Source: Isochrysis galbana
Taxonomy: Eukaryota; Haptophyta; Isochrysidales; Isochrysidaceae
Direction: 5' to 3'
NCBI GenBank assembly: GCA_018136815.1
Contig: CM030941.1
Span: forward strand, 3,925,559-3,989,558
DNA: 64,000 nucleotides
Part shown: positions 32,730-44,247 of the stretch, piece after piece
Numbering within the stretch: the first letter of the stretch is position 1
Layout of the letters: each line of letters opens with the position of its first letter
Translations under genes and position numbers: made by a program
The notes under the pieces: model-generated
Told to the model about the DNA's origin: nothing
The model's database searches: none
The model's input: the letters and a program-made list of their open reading frames with translations, nothing else

Positions 32730-34325
32730 TCATGCAGAGTGATGTGCAATGGAGTCACCCGAACGCTCCCAACGCAGGTACTTGGCCTTCATGGATGTTC
32801 CCATCATCTCAGCCCAAAGGAGGCGAGCTGAGTGTGTGCGAGACGCAAGTGATAACCATGGTGTTAGGAACTCCTCTACGGTGTCTAGGTGCAAGCGATC
32901 GCCCGTGTGCTGCAGAGTGTGTGAAGTACAAAGGATGTCAACTGCATTCTCACACAAGGTCACCAACTGTGAGCATGCCTTACCATTCGTCGAACAGCTG
33001 TCGCGCGAGATGCCAACAACTCTAGCGGGATCGAGACTCAGATTCCTCAGAAGGATGTTTGAGATGAGCCTATACAACCCGATGCCTTCCATGTGCTTGG
33101 CGGTGGTGACCAGTGCGAGCAAACGTGTGCTGACGCATTTGAAATCAGCGGGAACAAACCTAGCACAAACGTTGACCGCCTCGCCCAGCCGCGTCGTGCC
33201 GTCAAAGGAGATTGAGAAATACTCGCCCTCTATCTCCTCCTTGACTAGGGCTATCTCCTTAGCCAAGATCTTTGGAATGAATCCCTTCAAATGCGAGCTG
33301 TCGGCCATCGGGTGGCCAGCAAGCTCAAAGACAGGGCGCAACTCGTCCACCTTTGACAAAGGGATGCCGCTCTCAAGGAAGCTCTTCACGACTGTCCATC
33401 GAAACACAATTGTCCTGGGCGGCACAGTGCCACCTGCCTCAGATGGGTTGGCCCTGTAGTAGTCGGTGATAAACTCGCTCACCTCGTCCTCGTTCTTTTT
33501 GCGCTTTCCACACTCGATGACTTTTTGCTTGTGCTTGGAAGAGCCGATGTGGGTCTTGAAATTTGCATACTTAGCTGATATTCCTGTCTTACATGCGCGA
33601 CAAAACAGCCCGCCATCTGGCCCTAGCTGCAACGACTCGTTGGGGTGTTGGGCAATGCGTTGCGCAACGGTTTGCTTGGAGGGCTCGGGTGTCTTGCGCT
33701 CACCCGTCCGTTGCGCTCCCCTCACCCCTGAGGGGGGAGGTTTCTGCTTCATCTTGCGCGCCCGCTCATGCGCAGCAAGGGTAGGGCCGCTGTGATCCGC
33801 CGCCGCGTCAACCTCCACTGCTTCTTCCCCCTCATCCTCCTCCTCATCACTTGGTGGAATGGCAGACACTTGGACCTGACGAACAAAGACAGGCATGGGG
33901 AGGTGAGAAGAGTGGGAACGCTTGCTCCTGACGACTCACCACTCTCACAAAAACTGACCAAAAGCACATCTAGTAGGCGCGCATGCGGCGCACCAAGCCT
34001 GTCTTGTTGACCCATTTTCGCTTGCGCTTCTTGTCATTGTTGTTGTACTCCAGCTCCACCATGCTGTTCCCATACAACGTGCCGTTGCCCACAGTCATGA
34101 TGACGCTCTCACCGAGGGTCTCGTGCATGACGCGCGTGCCCACCTTGAGGATAGAGGACGCGGTGACGCGACCCATCTCCTCTTCGTTCTCCTCCTCGTT
34201 CGCCGGCCCAGTGTCAGGCTCCACCTCCTGTTCCATCCTCTCCGAGCACTCGCACGAGTTGTCGGTCTCCTCGTTGTCGACGTGGCGCCGTGAGCGGGAG
34301 CGGCTGCTGCGCCTGTGGCGGATGC
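32730..34325 (-). pseudogene. hAT-like transposase, incomplete
   Basis: At least two exons, 34325-33994 and 33875-32730, joined in phase at GTGCGC and CGTCAG. The first encodes an acidic stretch and a small beta-rich module (VGTRVMHETLGESVIMTVGN). The second has a zinc finger CRACKTGISAKYANFKTHIG followed by SSKHK, then an RNase H-like core (YFSISFDGTTRLGEAVNVCA and VVGISRDSCSTNGKACSQLV, LCTSHTLQHTGDRL). This order is that of BED-finger hAT-like transposases. The C-terminal dimerisation region usual for hAT proteins is absent and the stop falls just before the convergent ORF1 end, so I score it as truncated. A second copy is at 40072-40778. Confidence 0.65.
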
Positions 34326-34679
34326 CTGCGCAAGATGTGGTGGGAGGGAGAGCATGAGCATGGTTGAGAAGCGTGAATGCGCGTGAATGCATGCAGGCGT
34401 GGAGCGGGCAAACTGGAGGCTGGGACGGGGGCGGGAAAGGCGCACCACTTGGCGGCGGCATGGGGGCGGCCTTGTCTCTTCCCAAGGCGTACGCACGTAT
34501 GCAGTGTGGCGTTATGATAATGAAATGAGTTGTTACTATGAGAAACGGGTGCATGTACAATACGAGTATGAATAACTGTGCCTCCCCCCGCTCCCCCCCC
34601 CCCTCCCCCCCTGGGGGCCTTCAACACAGCCCGGCAGCCCGGGAGTAACGGACAATAGAGTTTTGTTTTTGGGGGTCGC

Positions 34680-34786
34680 CACCTCAACACAGCCCAAATA
34701 TCCCAGGCATATCCCAAAGATATCCATTTCCGGCAAAGTTGCCCAAATATCCAAATGGATATGCGGGATATCCTGGCCTGGGCCTA
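34680..34786. repeat. GGATATTT-rich repeat, diverged copy 3
   Basis: Contains repeated CCCAAATATCC and GGATATGCGGGATATCC words as in 13676-13790 and 15310-15424, but the TAGGGGTAGG ends are not preserved. Confidence 0.5.
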
Positions 34787-35156
34787 TAGATGGGAAATAC
34801 GAAATACGTGTAGTATTTAGTATTTGTATCCTAGATGGGAAATACGTATTTACCGTATTTGGCCAGAGACCAAATACATATGTATGTGGCTGTATTTGAA
34901 GCGTGTCCTGGGTAGTGGGCCTCGAATGTATTTCAAATGTATTTGGCCGGAGGCCAAATACATATGTATTTGGCTGTATTTGCAGGCCCCTGCACCGTAT
35001 TTCCCATCTAGGATTTGTATTTGGTCAGAGGCCAAATACCTCTGTATTTGGCCGTATTTGAAGCGCGTCCTGGGTTGTAGGCCTCGAATGCATTTGAAAT
35101 GTCATGTATTTGGATGTATTCGCAGGCCCCAGCACCGCATTTATTTCCAATCTAGG
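34787..35156. mobile_element. older MITE copy interrupted by a younger one
   Basis: An older CCTAGATGGG-family element runs from 34787 to 34829 and resumes at 35013-35156, ending CCAATCTAGG. Its middle is split by the complete element at 34830-35012. Its ends are more diverged than those of the inserted copy. Confidence 0.75.
34830..35012. mobile_element. complete 183-bp hAT-type MITE nested in another
   Basis: Ends CCTAGATGGGAAATACG and CGTATTTCCCATCTAGG, flanked by identical ATTTGTAT on the left (34822-34829) and right (35013-35020). Same family and same 8-bp duplication length as 30878-31047. Confidence 0.9.
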
Positions 35157-35742
35157 CTTGGGACTTGGCACTGCTCACTGGGAGCGTTCTCCGACTAAAA
35201 GTAAAGAAGCCGCTCCCCCCTCCCCCCCCGCGGCCCCGCGCGCCTGGACCGTCCCCCATGGAGTACTACCGATAAAAAGAAAGGGGGCCCCCCATCTCAT
35301 CCATCCTATCCTCACATCCTCACCCGTTCTAACTCAAGGGATGACTCTCGGTTTTGAAAGATATCAGGGAAAGAAGGGCAAAATTCAGGGATGTTTCCGG
35401 CGTGGCGGTGAAAGAGAAGGGGTAAGGTGGAGCCTCCTCTACTTTCTTCTGGGAACTGGCCTAAGTCTAAAGATGTTGAGCGAAGAGAGCGGGAAGAAGG
35501 GCACTCTCAACCGACGGAATTGGATGAGAGGGGGGGGGGGGGGAGTCTAAACAAGAGGTTGGGGGGAGGGGGGGGAGGGGCGAGAGGGGGGGCGAGAGAG
35601 AGAGAGATCTTGGGAGAGGGAGGAGAATAGAAGGGACGGACAACGAGACGGAGAGGACAAGGAGAGAGGAGAGATGGAGGGGGGAGGCGAGAGAGAGCAG
35701 TGGGGAGGAGAGAGAGAGTTTAGCGGGGAGGGGGGGAAGTAG
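35157..35742. other. upstream region of the 36.1 kb gene
   Basis: Mixed sequence becoming strongly GA-rich after 35530. No coding feature recognised. Confidence 0.4.
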
Positions 35743-36110
<368 letters not shown>

Positions 36111-36146
36111 GGGGCCGACCATCCCGTCCGCACGCCCGCTGCCCCG

Positions 36147-37693
36147 ATGCCCTCCCCCGCTCGACCTCCCTCCGCGCCTTCCCCCCACCGCAACGGCCCC
36201 GCCCAGCGGGCGCACAGGCGGCACTCAGCACACAGCAGCGAGCGGAGGAACCCGCGACCCGGTACGCTCCTCTCCGCCCTGCCGCCATTGCATTCCCTCC
36301 CCCACCCACCCAGCTCTGCCTCCCTCCCTCCCTCTCTCTCTCTCTCTCCCTCCCTCCCTCTCTCTCTCTCTCTCTCACTCACTCACTCTCCCTCTCCCCC
36401 CCCTCCCCCCCACCCAACCCCAACCCACCACCGACCCACCCACCCACCCCCAACCCCACCCACCTACCCCTACTCCTCTCTCTCTCTCTCATCCTCCGCT
36501 TCCCGCCGCTCCTCAGGTGATCTCATCCTCGTGACCTGGAAGGAAAAGGCTAAGGACGACGAGGAGTACCAAGGTACCGCGCTTGTGGTCGAGTCCCCAG
36601 AAGAAGACCCACCAGGGTCCTTCCGTGCCGTTCCGCTTGTAGATGATGGCTGCACGGAGAGCGAGCGGGCAAAAGGCCAGCACCTCGCGCCACCAGCGCA
36701 GCTGATCGAACTGGACGACAAGGACTGGCAGCACGCGGATATCCAGACATTTATACAACTAGTTGAACGATTGTTGATTGAGGGTAGACAGCAAACCAAG
36801 CGCAAACAGTGCGCTGTCGATATCACCCTTCCCCTGAATCAGGTCGACCTTCCGCGCCTTATCGTTATCACGTCCAAGAAGGCCGGAAAAGGGATTGAGA
36901 CTGTAGATATTGTGGACACCACCACACGGGTGAAGATACACCATCTTGGTTCTAGCAGGGCTGAGCTGATGGAGGCTCTGGCAAGGCCACCGCTGAAGGA
37001 CGCTGCTTACCTAGATTCACATAGTTACATGAGTAATCATAGTTCGCAGCCAAATCCATGGTGGGATGTGGGCTACTATGACTACCTCGTTGAGCGACAG
37101 CCTAGTGTCGAAACGGAGATCGCAGCTCAGTCCCAGATGGATGGAACGGGGCCAAACTCACCTCCTGAGGCGCAAGACTACGCGACGCCAGCATATGGAA
37201 CCACCCTGACCGAGGCTGATGCCGCCGCCGCATGGAAGACACAAGCAGAATGTCTATCGGATTGCAAGCAAGAGATTTGCCGCCTTCTTGCCGAGTGCGA
37301 TCGCATCAAACCACTTCTCCAAGAGCAAATGGGGAAGGCTCTTCATCGCCCATCCCGGCCTCTTCATGAGCCTGGGCCACCGACGACAGGGTCCAAGCGC
37401 AAGCGGCCAATTGGCACCGAGGCGGAAGCGGAGGTGGAGCTCAAGCGGTTTGACAACTTGCTCTTTCCTCCCTACCGACATGTCGGTCGGCTGCTCAATC
37501 GTTGGAAAGCCGCCTACCATGTCCATCTGGCGACGGCTGAGGTACTCGCCGCGCAAGAGGCGTATCAGGGCAAGCGGCTTGAGCTCATGAGACAAGCTAA
37601 AGATCAACCCTACCACGATTTCCTTGCTATTGTCGATAATCTTCACCTGCTAAAGGAAACGAAAGACAAGTTGGTATCCGACATTAAGGCCGA
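36147..37693 (+). CDS. unrecognised protein, truncated at the assembly gap
   Basis: Model: exon 36147-36261, intron with GTACGC and CCTCAG ends, exon from 36517 into the gap at 37694. The intron is 255 bp, so the frame is kept with or without splicing; splicing removes a CT-rich simple-sequence stretch and starts the conserved-looking part at GDLILVTWKEKAKDDEEYQG. The protein is hydrophilic with acidic N-terminal and helical C-terminal parts (DCKQEICRLLAECDRIKPLL, then HLATAEVLAAQEAYQGKRLE). A basic stretch KRKRPIG could be a nuclear signal. No domain recognised. The 3' end is lost to the gap and the CCCTAA repeat beyond it is not part of the gene. Confidence 0.6.
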
Positions 37694-37793
37694 NNNNNNN
37701 NNNNNNNNNNNNNNNNNNNNNNNNNNNNNNNNNNNNNNNNNNNNNNNNNNNNNNNNNNNNNNNNNNNNNNNNNNNNNNNNNNNNNNNNNNNNN
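37694..37793. other. assembly gap of 100 N
   Basis: Exactly 100 unknown bases, a conventional scaffold-join length. A gene is cut on its left side and a telomere repeat begins at the first base on its right side. Confidence 0.98.
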
Positions 37794-38165
37794 ACCCTAA
37801 CCCTAACCCTAACCCTAACCCTAACCCTAACCCTAACCCTAACCTAACCCTAACCCTAACCTAACCCTAACCCTAACCCTAACCCTAACCTAACCCTAAC
37901 CCTAACCCTAACCCTAACCCTAACCCTAACCCTAACCCTAACCCTAACCCTAACCCTAACCCTAACCCTAACCCTAACCCTAACCCTAACCCTAACCCTA
38001 ACCCTAACCCTAACCCTAACCCTAACCCTAACCCTAACCCTAACCCTAACCCTAACCCTAACCCTAACCCTAACCCTAACCCTAACCCTAACCCTAACCC
38101 TAACCCTAACCCTAACCCTAACCCTAACCCTAACCCTAACCCTAACCCTAACCCCCTAACCCTCC

Positions 38166-38206
<41 letters not shown>

Positions 38207-38268
38207 CCCTAACCCTAACCCTAACCCTAACCCTAACCCTAACCCTAACCCTAACCCTAACCCTAACC

Positions 38269-38309
<41 letters not shown>

Positions 38310-38741
38310 CCCTAACCCTAACCCTAACCCTAACCCTAACCCTAACCCTAACCCTAACCCTAACCCCAACCCTAACCCTAACCCTAACCCTAACCCTAAC
38401 CCTAACCCTAACCCTAACCCTAACCCTAACCCTAACCCTAACCCTAACCCTAACCCTAACCCTAACCCTAACCTAACCCTAACCCTAACCCTAACCCTAA
38501 CCCTAACCCTAACCCTAACCCTAACCCTAACCCTAACCCTAACCCTAACCCTAACCCTAACCCTAACCCTAACCCTAACCCTAACCCTAACCCTAACCCT
38601 AACCCTAACCCTAACCCTAACCCTAACCCTAACCCTAACCCTAACCCTAACCCTAACCCTAACCCTAACCCTAACCCTAACCCTAACCCTAACCCTAACC
38701 CTAACCCTAACCCTAACCCTAACCCTAACCCTAACCCTAAC
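37794..38741. repeat. telomeric CCCTAA array
   Basis: About 950 bp of CCCTAA (TTAGGG on the other strand) with rare single-base variants such as CCTAA or CCCCTAA. The C-rich strand reads 5' to 3' at the left, as expected at the left end of a chromosome whose body lies to the right. Confidence 0.97.
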
Positions 38742-39117
38742 ACTAACACTAACACTAACACTAACACTAACACTAACACTAACACTAACACTAACACTAA
38801 CACTAACCCTAACCCCAACCCTAACCCTAACACTAACACTAACACTAACCCTAACACTAACACTAACACTAACACTAACACTAACACTAACACTAACACT
38901 AACACTAACCCTAACACTAACACTAACCCTAACACTAACCCTAACACTAACCCTAACACTAACCCTAACACTAACGCTAACACTTACCCTAACACTTACC
39001 CTAACACTTACCCTAACACTTACCCTAACACTTACCCTAACACTAGCACTAACACTAGCACTAACACTAACACTAACACTAACACTAACACTAACACTAA
39101 CACTAACACTAACACAA
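38742..39117. repeat. telomere-variant CACTAA array
   Basis: Changes from CCCTAA to CACTAA, with stretches alternating CCCTAACACTAA and CACTTACCCTAA. Degenerate variant repeats on the inner side of a canonical array are normal for chromosome ends. Confidence 0.95.
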
Positions 39118-39868
39118 CTAAGTTTATACTTGGTTGCCCCATGGGGGGGCACGAGCCCCCCCCTCTCTCCACTCCTCCCCTGCCATGGGGGAGGAACCAC
39201 CCATGCTCCTGGCACGCCTGATGGCTTGCCAGGAGCAGAATGCCCTGCTGACCCACTCTCTCACTGGCAGGCTTGCCTGCCTCGCGCGTCCTGGCCTGTC
39301 GTGGCCAGCCCATCGCTCCAACCCCCCCTCCCCCCCTGTTCGACAGGCAGACAGGTGCAGAGTGGGGACCCCTGAGGCACAGGAGCGCCAGCGAGGGAGA
39401 GGCAGGGGAGGCCAGGGCCCAGCCCCAGCCTCCTCTGCCCCCTGAGCTGGCTTCCAGGGGCCTCCAGGGGTCGCCAGGGGCAGCTGCAGGCCTGTCGCAG
39501 GCGCGCCATCGCGCGTGCCTGCAGGAGAGGGGAGAGAGAGCGCGGAGAAGGGGGGGGGCGGAGCGAGAGCTCCGCTCACCGGAAAATAGGTAAGTCCCGC
39601 ACCTGTTTACAGGATAAGTCGGGACCGAGGCCGCCGCCAGCCCGGTAGGCGTAGGAGGAAGGGGGGAACGGATCGCCGGGGGGGGGCGCGGGCCACCGAC
39701 CATATCTAAGCCCTTTTCCCCTATCCCCCTAGTAGTGCACGGGGGGAGTCGCCTGATGGCGGGGGGGAAAGGGCCGGGGGAGTGGGGGTGTAGAAAGTTT
39801 CCTACGTGAGTAGAAAGTAGAGGCTGCACGGTCGCGTGTGCGGTGAGACTATTAAGAAATTAATTAAT
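39118..39868 (-). mobile_element. SINE-like retroposon inserted in the telomere-variant repeat
   Basis: Reverse-oriented, nearly full-length relative of 2785-3540. It runs from AACTAAGTTTATACTTGG to GACTATTAAGAAATTAATTA and has CACTAA repeats on both sides. The AATTAATTAATTAA end may be a simple-sequence tail. A target duplication cannot be read because the target is itself repetitive. Confidence 0.8.
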
Positions 39869-40010
39869 TAAACACTAACACTAACACTAACACTAACACT
39901 AACACTTACACTAACACTAACACTAACACTAACACTAACACTAACACTAACTTTAACACTAACACTAACACTAACACTAACCCTATCACTAACACTAACA
40001 CTAATAGCCC
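39869..40010. repeat. CACTAA array, inner part
   Basis: Continuation of the variant array on the far side of the inserted element, degrading to unique sequence near 40010. Confidence 0.9.
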
Positions 40011-40071
40011 GGTCACTCACTCATTTTAACCACTATTTCCCACCTACACTAACACTAACGCGATCGACGAG

Positions 40072-40778
40072 ATGGACGAGGCGACGGGCGAGAGGATGGC
40101 CGCGGAGAGCGAGACAGCAGAGTTGAGGGTGGGCATGCACGTCATGCACGAGTCGTTGGGTGAGGGAGTCATCACAGCGATGGGCCAAGGCACACTTCAT
40201 GGGAGGCAGAAGGTGCAGGTTGAGTTCACGGCGAACGAGGCGAAGAAGTGCATGTGGGTTGTCAAAGACATGTGCTTGCAGGTAAGCCATATGTTTAACT
40301 GTTGCTGGGTGTGCTGCCGCACGCATGCACCGCACGGTTCATACGCTTGTACAACTCACTCCACGCACACAATCGGTTTCAGGTGTGCCAAGAAGAATCT
40401 GATGAAGAAGCCGTAGAGGTGGATGACTGCACGGTCCACCACACAGGCCCCAGCCTTGCTCCTCATGAACGCGCTCGACAGATGAGTAAAAACCCTCCCC
40501 CCAAAGGGGCGCGGTCAGGGAAGAGGATGGGCGAGCGCAAGACGCCGGAGCCCAAAACAACAACGGCAAGGTTGCGCATCAAGCAGCACCCTAATGAGGA
40601 GCTGGAACTCACCAACAACGGCGCGATCTTCTGCCGCGCTTGCAAGCATGACGTCTCAGCAAAACACGCGAATTTCCACTCTTACCTCAACTCCCAGAAG
40701 CACAAATCCCGCATTGAGACTCTACTTCAACGGCAAGTTGAGGACGAGCGCATCAACACATTCATGTCCGACTACTAC
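40072..40778 (+). pseudogene. hAT-like transposase fragment, copy 2
   Basis: Exon to 40281 (VGMHVMHESLGEGVITAMGQ) and exon from 40383, after a GTAAGC...TTTCAG intron. The second encodes EEAVEVDD, HERARQMSKNPPPKGARSGK, FCRACKHDVSAKHANFHSYL followed by NSQKHKSR, and TFMSDYYA. Domain order and intron position match 32730-34325. Similarity stops at about 40778, before the catalytic core. It lies within 70 bp of the telomere-variant array. Confidence 0.75.
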
Positions 40779-41039
40779 GCTCTTCCCTCGCGCGCCTTCT
40801 TGTTTGTCTCAGAGAAATATTTATCCAAAAAACCGCGGTGGGGTATATGTGGGGGCGTTTGTGCGAGTCCTGAATGTTGTAGAATCACCGTGCCCTAGGG
40901 CGGGTATCTTCGTAAATTCCCTAGTGCCGCCAGGTGTCCCAGGTTCGGACTCTCTGACTATCATGACCTCAATCCTTTTTGTTGCCGCTCCGGCTGTTCC
41001 CTGGCAGCCAACGCGATAGCCCCTGGCGGTCGAAGCAAT

Positions 41040-41190
41040 ACGCGCGCGCCCCCCTCCCCGGGTTCTCCATGGTAGGCAGCGGGCGGAGGGGAAAGGGGAA
41101 GTGGTAGGATAGGGAGGCGGTAGTTAAGAGCAGCAAAAGCACTCTGCCTCACGCCGTGCACATAGCGGCTATTTTTTTAAAAAAAATTGT
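41040..41190 (+). pseudogene. LINE 3' tail only
   Basis: Keeps the family 3' sequence AGCA.TCTGCCTCACGCCG, then a GTGCACATAGCGG variant and a T-rich/A-rich end. No coding part remains. It lies just beyond unassigned sequence at 40779-41039. Confidence 0.7.
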
Positions 41191-41526
41191 CTCTCAGCGT
41201 GCCGAGCCCTCGGCCCTCGGCCGCCCCGTCTGGGCCCAGCCCGCCTCCCGTCCATGCCCACGGCCTGCGTCCGATTTCTCCCCAGCCCTCCTCGTCCCTC
41301 CCTACTCCCCATGTTCATATCCTGGCTGGTAAACATCCACAGCTCCTGCCACACCACCACCAGTGCCAACACGATGCAAACATTTCGTGGTGTTCTCACC
41401 CATAAATGATGAATGACCTAAAAGGGGCCACCATTATCAAGTTCGAGAGGTCAACAATAAGCGCCATCGAATTTCAAACTTTACTTACAATTCCAAGAGG
41501 TAACAGATAGGAGCGGAGCCCCCCGA

Positions 41527-43699
41527 TTAGCTTGCTTGATTCGGTTGGAGTGGCGTGTCGAGCGGCGGAAGCATCGTGGTCCGTTGGTGCCGCACGACGG
41601 CTGCGCGCATGCACCGCTTGGTATCAGCATACTTGTCGGGGTCAATGTCGGGGTGCCAAAAGCGGATTAGAAGCACGATTCGAGTTTCGGTGGGATGGCG
41701 ATTCCACACCTGCGAGGAGGACAGTCTCGGGTACTCGCAAGGATGCTCCTCACGCCGTTCGACGTGGCATGCTCACACATAAAGTCAATAGCAGATGATC
41801 GTTCAAGAGGCAAGAATGAAGGTGGTCCTCCACTTGTCTCCACCCGCCGCCAAATTCGCTCACGCGCTTGGTGTAGACACACCTCGTGTTCGTACGAGTC
41901 ATCGAAAATCATGAGCTCGCCCTCTCTGTACTCCCTCACCTCGTTGCCCACACGTATGCTGCACGACCCCTCGGGTACGACGAGCGGCAGGTGCGCCGTG
42001 AGCCTTGTGTTGGTTGAGCCACAGTGGGGAAGCAAGTGCGCTCCCGGGTGCAAGGCGGAGAAGGTGGACTCGCCAATCCCGTGGCGGGCAATATTCGCGG
42101 CCGCAGGGATCGAATCCAAAACAGCGGAGGTAACCGGACAGCGCTTACGGTTGCGGGTCACCTGCAAAGCCGTAAATAGGCCTGGTTAGTGCGACGCGAT
42201 GGGGCACGGACGTGGGTGATCTGCGTGGCCCATCGAACCGGGCAGAGGGTGCGCGCGCCCCACAAGATGGGCGGGCGCCCGCCGTGTGGTAGGATGACAC
42301 ACGGCCAACCCTCGGCACAGTTACTGCAAGGCGCACTTGTGCAGCAACGCTCGCGTCTCCATTTAGCAAAATGAATTCTCTCCAATCGCCCCCCTCGGCG
42401 AGTCGCCGGTCGCCGACATCATGCTTGGAGCCAACCAGATCCCACGTGGACGACATGGAAGCAGCGCATCGCTCCGCAGTTCTTGCCGCAAGCATCTCTG
42501 CTTTGATGGCTTTATAGGACCGCATCAACTGCACACTCCACTCAAAGATGGATGGCTCATAGAAGGATTGAGATCGAAGGCGGCGTATGAGGTGAGGCGG
42601 ACGCTGAAGCCCGCAGTGCCAGTAGCGACAAGTTGCAGCCGCTATGTTTGCAAGGCGGAGAGAGACCGCCGCATGGGCCTGGTAAGGGCAAGCAACACGT
42701 TTAGGAAGATGAGTCGCGGACAATGTAATGGGACCAAGAGCGGACCGGGTTGCCCAAAGTGCGCTCGCAAGATTAGTGGACACCATGAGCTGGGCAGGTT
42801 ATGTTGAGGCGCACCGCAAGGTCGTTTGGGTGACGCAGAGCACCGATGATGTCCAAGTCTATGTAGGGTGAGGTGAAGGAGGCGCCACCCAGGTCTATGG
42901 CGCGGAGCAGATGCGTCTCGGTCAGCGCCAAGAGCTCGTCTCGTTTCTCACCCGTCACCGGCGTTCGGTCTGGGAGCGCGCCGCCGCCCGGCCGAGCTGC
43001 CGCCCGACGTCGGCTTTCCGCCAAGTCAAGGCTGCCGCCATTCAAGATCTTAATGGCGCACACCGCGAGGAAGTAGTGGCGGCGCGCTGCCTCATGCGCC
43101 GAGCACCGCTGCTGTGCCATCAGACTTTCGCGTGCAAGGCGCAAAGCACCATCGAAGTCACGCGAAATGAAGTGGCCCGCAGCAGCTAGAAAGAGGACGT
43201 CAGGGTCCGTCGGCAGCCTCGGCAAAAGGTCGTCGTGGATCAACTGTAGCAGACCGCCAATCTTGGAGCCCAGACGCTGCATCGTATTGATCACTTCAGC
43301 TCCGTTGGTGCTCGATGTAGCCGAGCCGCCCAAGGTGTCCTCGTCATCCGACCCGGCATCCGAGTCCAGCACGTGGCTACCCTCCACTGTCCTCACCGCC
43401 TCTAGCGCAAGCTCGTGTAGCTGCTGACGCAGCGAGTCTAGCCATGGCGCCAGGCGTGCGGAGAGGCTTGCAGCCGGCTGCCGCGCGCCGCCTTCGCCAG
43501 CAGCGTCACTCGCGGGCACCTCACCGCCCTCGGTCGACTCCCTATCCTCAGAGCGCTGTGAGGCCTCCTCAGTGCGCTGTGTGACCTCCTCAGACCGCTG
43601 TGTGGCCTCCTCAGAGCGCTGTGTGGCCACCGCAAATGGCCGCACAGCACGCCAGCCGCTCGCCTCGCGCGGGGCGCGCGCGACGACGCACACGCGCAT
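41527..43699 (-). CDS. aspartyl/asparaginyl beta-hydroxylase
   Basis: Four exons, 43699-42815, 42678-42337, 42161-41883 and 41709-41527, all phase 0, total 562 aa. The C-terminal half is the AspH 2-oxoglutarate/Fe(II) dioxygenase domain, which hydroxylates Asp/Asn in EGF-like modules. Visible are SFYEPSIFEWSVQLMRSYKA, AEGGDWREFILLNG, FSALHPGAHLLPHCGSTNTR with LTAHLPLVVPEGSC (first metal His in HCGSTN), FDDSYEHEVWNR (second metal His, completed across the last junction) and RIVLLIRFWHPDI (2-oxoglutarate-binding Arg). Residues about 90-290 look like TPR-type helices, as in animal AspH. The N-terminus has four tandem heptapeptides of the type TQRSEEA. No clear signal peptide or membrane anchor is seen at this ATG, although the family normally acts in the ER, so an upstream start or exon is possible. 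Confidence 0.88.
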
Positions 43700-44239
43700 C
43701 CACCGTCGGGTCAAGTCCGCCGAGAGCGAGAGCCCCCTTCCCGCCCCCCTTGCCCCCCCCCCTTCCCCCCCCCTCTTCACTTCTTCCTCCGGGAGAGAGC
43801 GTGAGGCGTGACGGTGGCGCCGCCGCAGACGGGGCCACACTGCGCGGCAACGTCTAAATTTACACTCTCTGCTCGACTACGGGGAGGGGGGAGGGGGCTC
43901 TAAGAAACCTAGATGGGAAATACAGCGAGGGCCCCTGAAATGTCCATTAGACATGCCTAAATGTCTAGTCGCGCACTTATGTAGCTGCCACCCCGCCCTC
44001 CCGGAAGGCAGCTATTGCTATTGCTCGCCCGTGGTATAGCGGTCAGCCGGTGCCTAAATTTCGTCACAGTCAGCCATCTGCAGACCCCTTTGAATGTTGA
44101 TGTCTGACGTCACCGAGGGAGCGCCGCCGCCGCCGCCGCCACCACTTACTGGCCCATCGCCGTCGTCGCTTTTGCCGTTGCTTACTACAGTCTTAAAGGC
44201 TGACTGCCACAGGCTCTCTGCCTCAGCTGCCCAGTGGAG
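43700..44239. other. 5' flank of the hydroxylase gene
   Basis: A pyrimidine-rich stretch (43728-43790) precedes the gene on the plus strand. CCTAGATGGGAAATACAG at 43907 is an isolated left end of the MITE family. Nothing else recognised. Confidence 0.45.
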
Positions 44240-44247
44240 GTCGACGG

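Noticed and set aside
38184-39829. Frames of 171-343 codons across the telomere array and the adjacent element
   Set aside because: CCCTAA has no stop in some frames and yields Val-Arg or Gly-Leu repeats. The unique-looking part of 39032-39829 belongs to the non-coding retroposon, also seen at 2.8 and 51.4 kb.
44020-44070. tRNA-like GGTATAGCGGTCAG near 44033
   Set aside because: Resembles a D-arm/A-box, but no anticodon arm, T-arm or matching acceptor stem could be placed.
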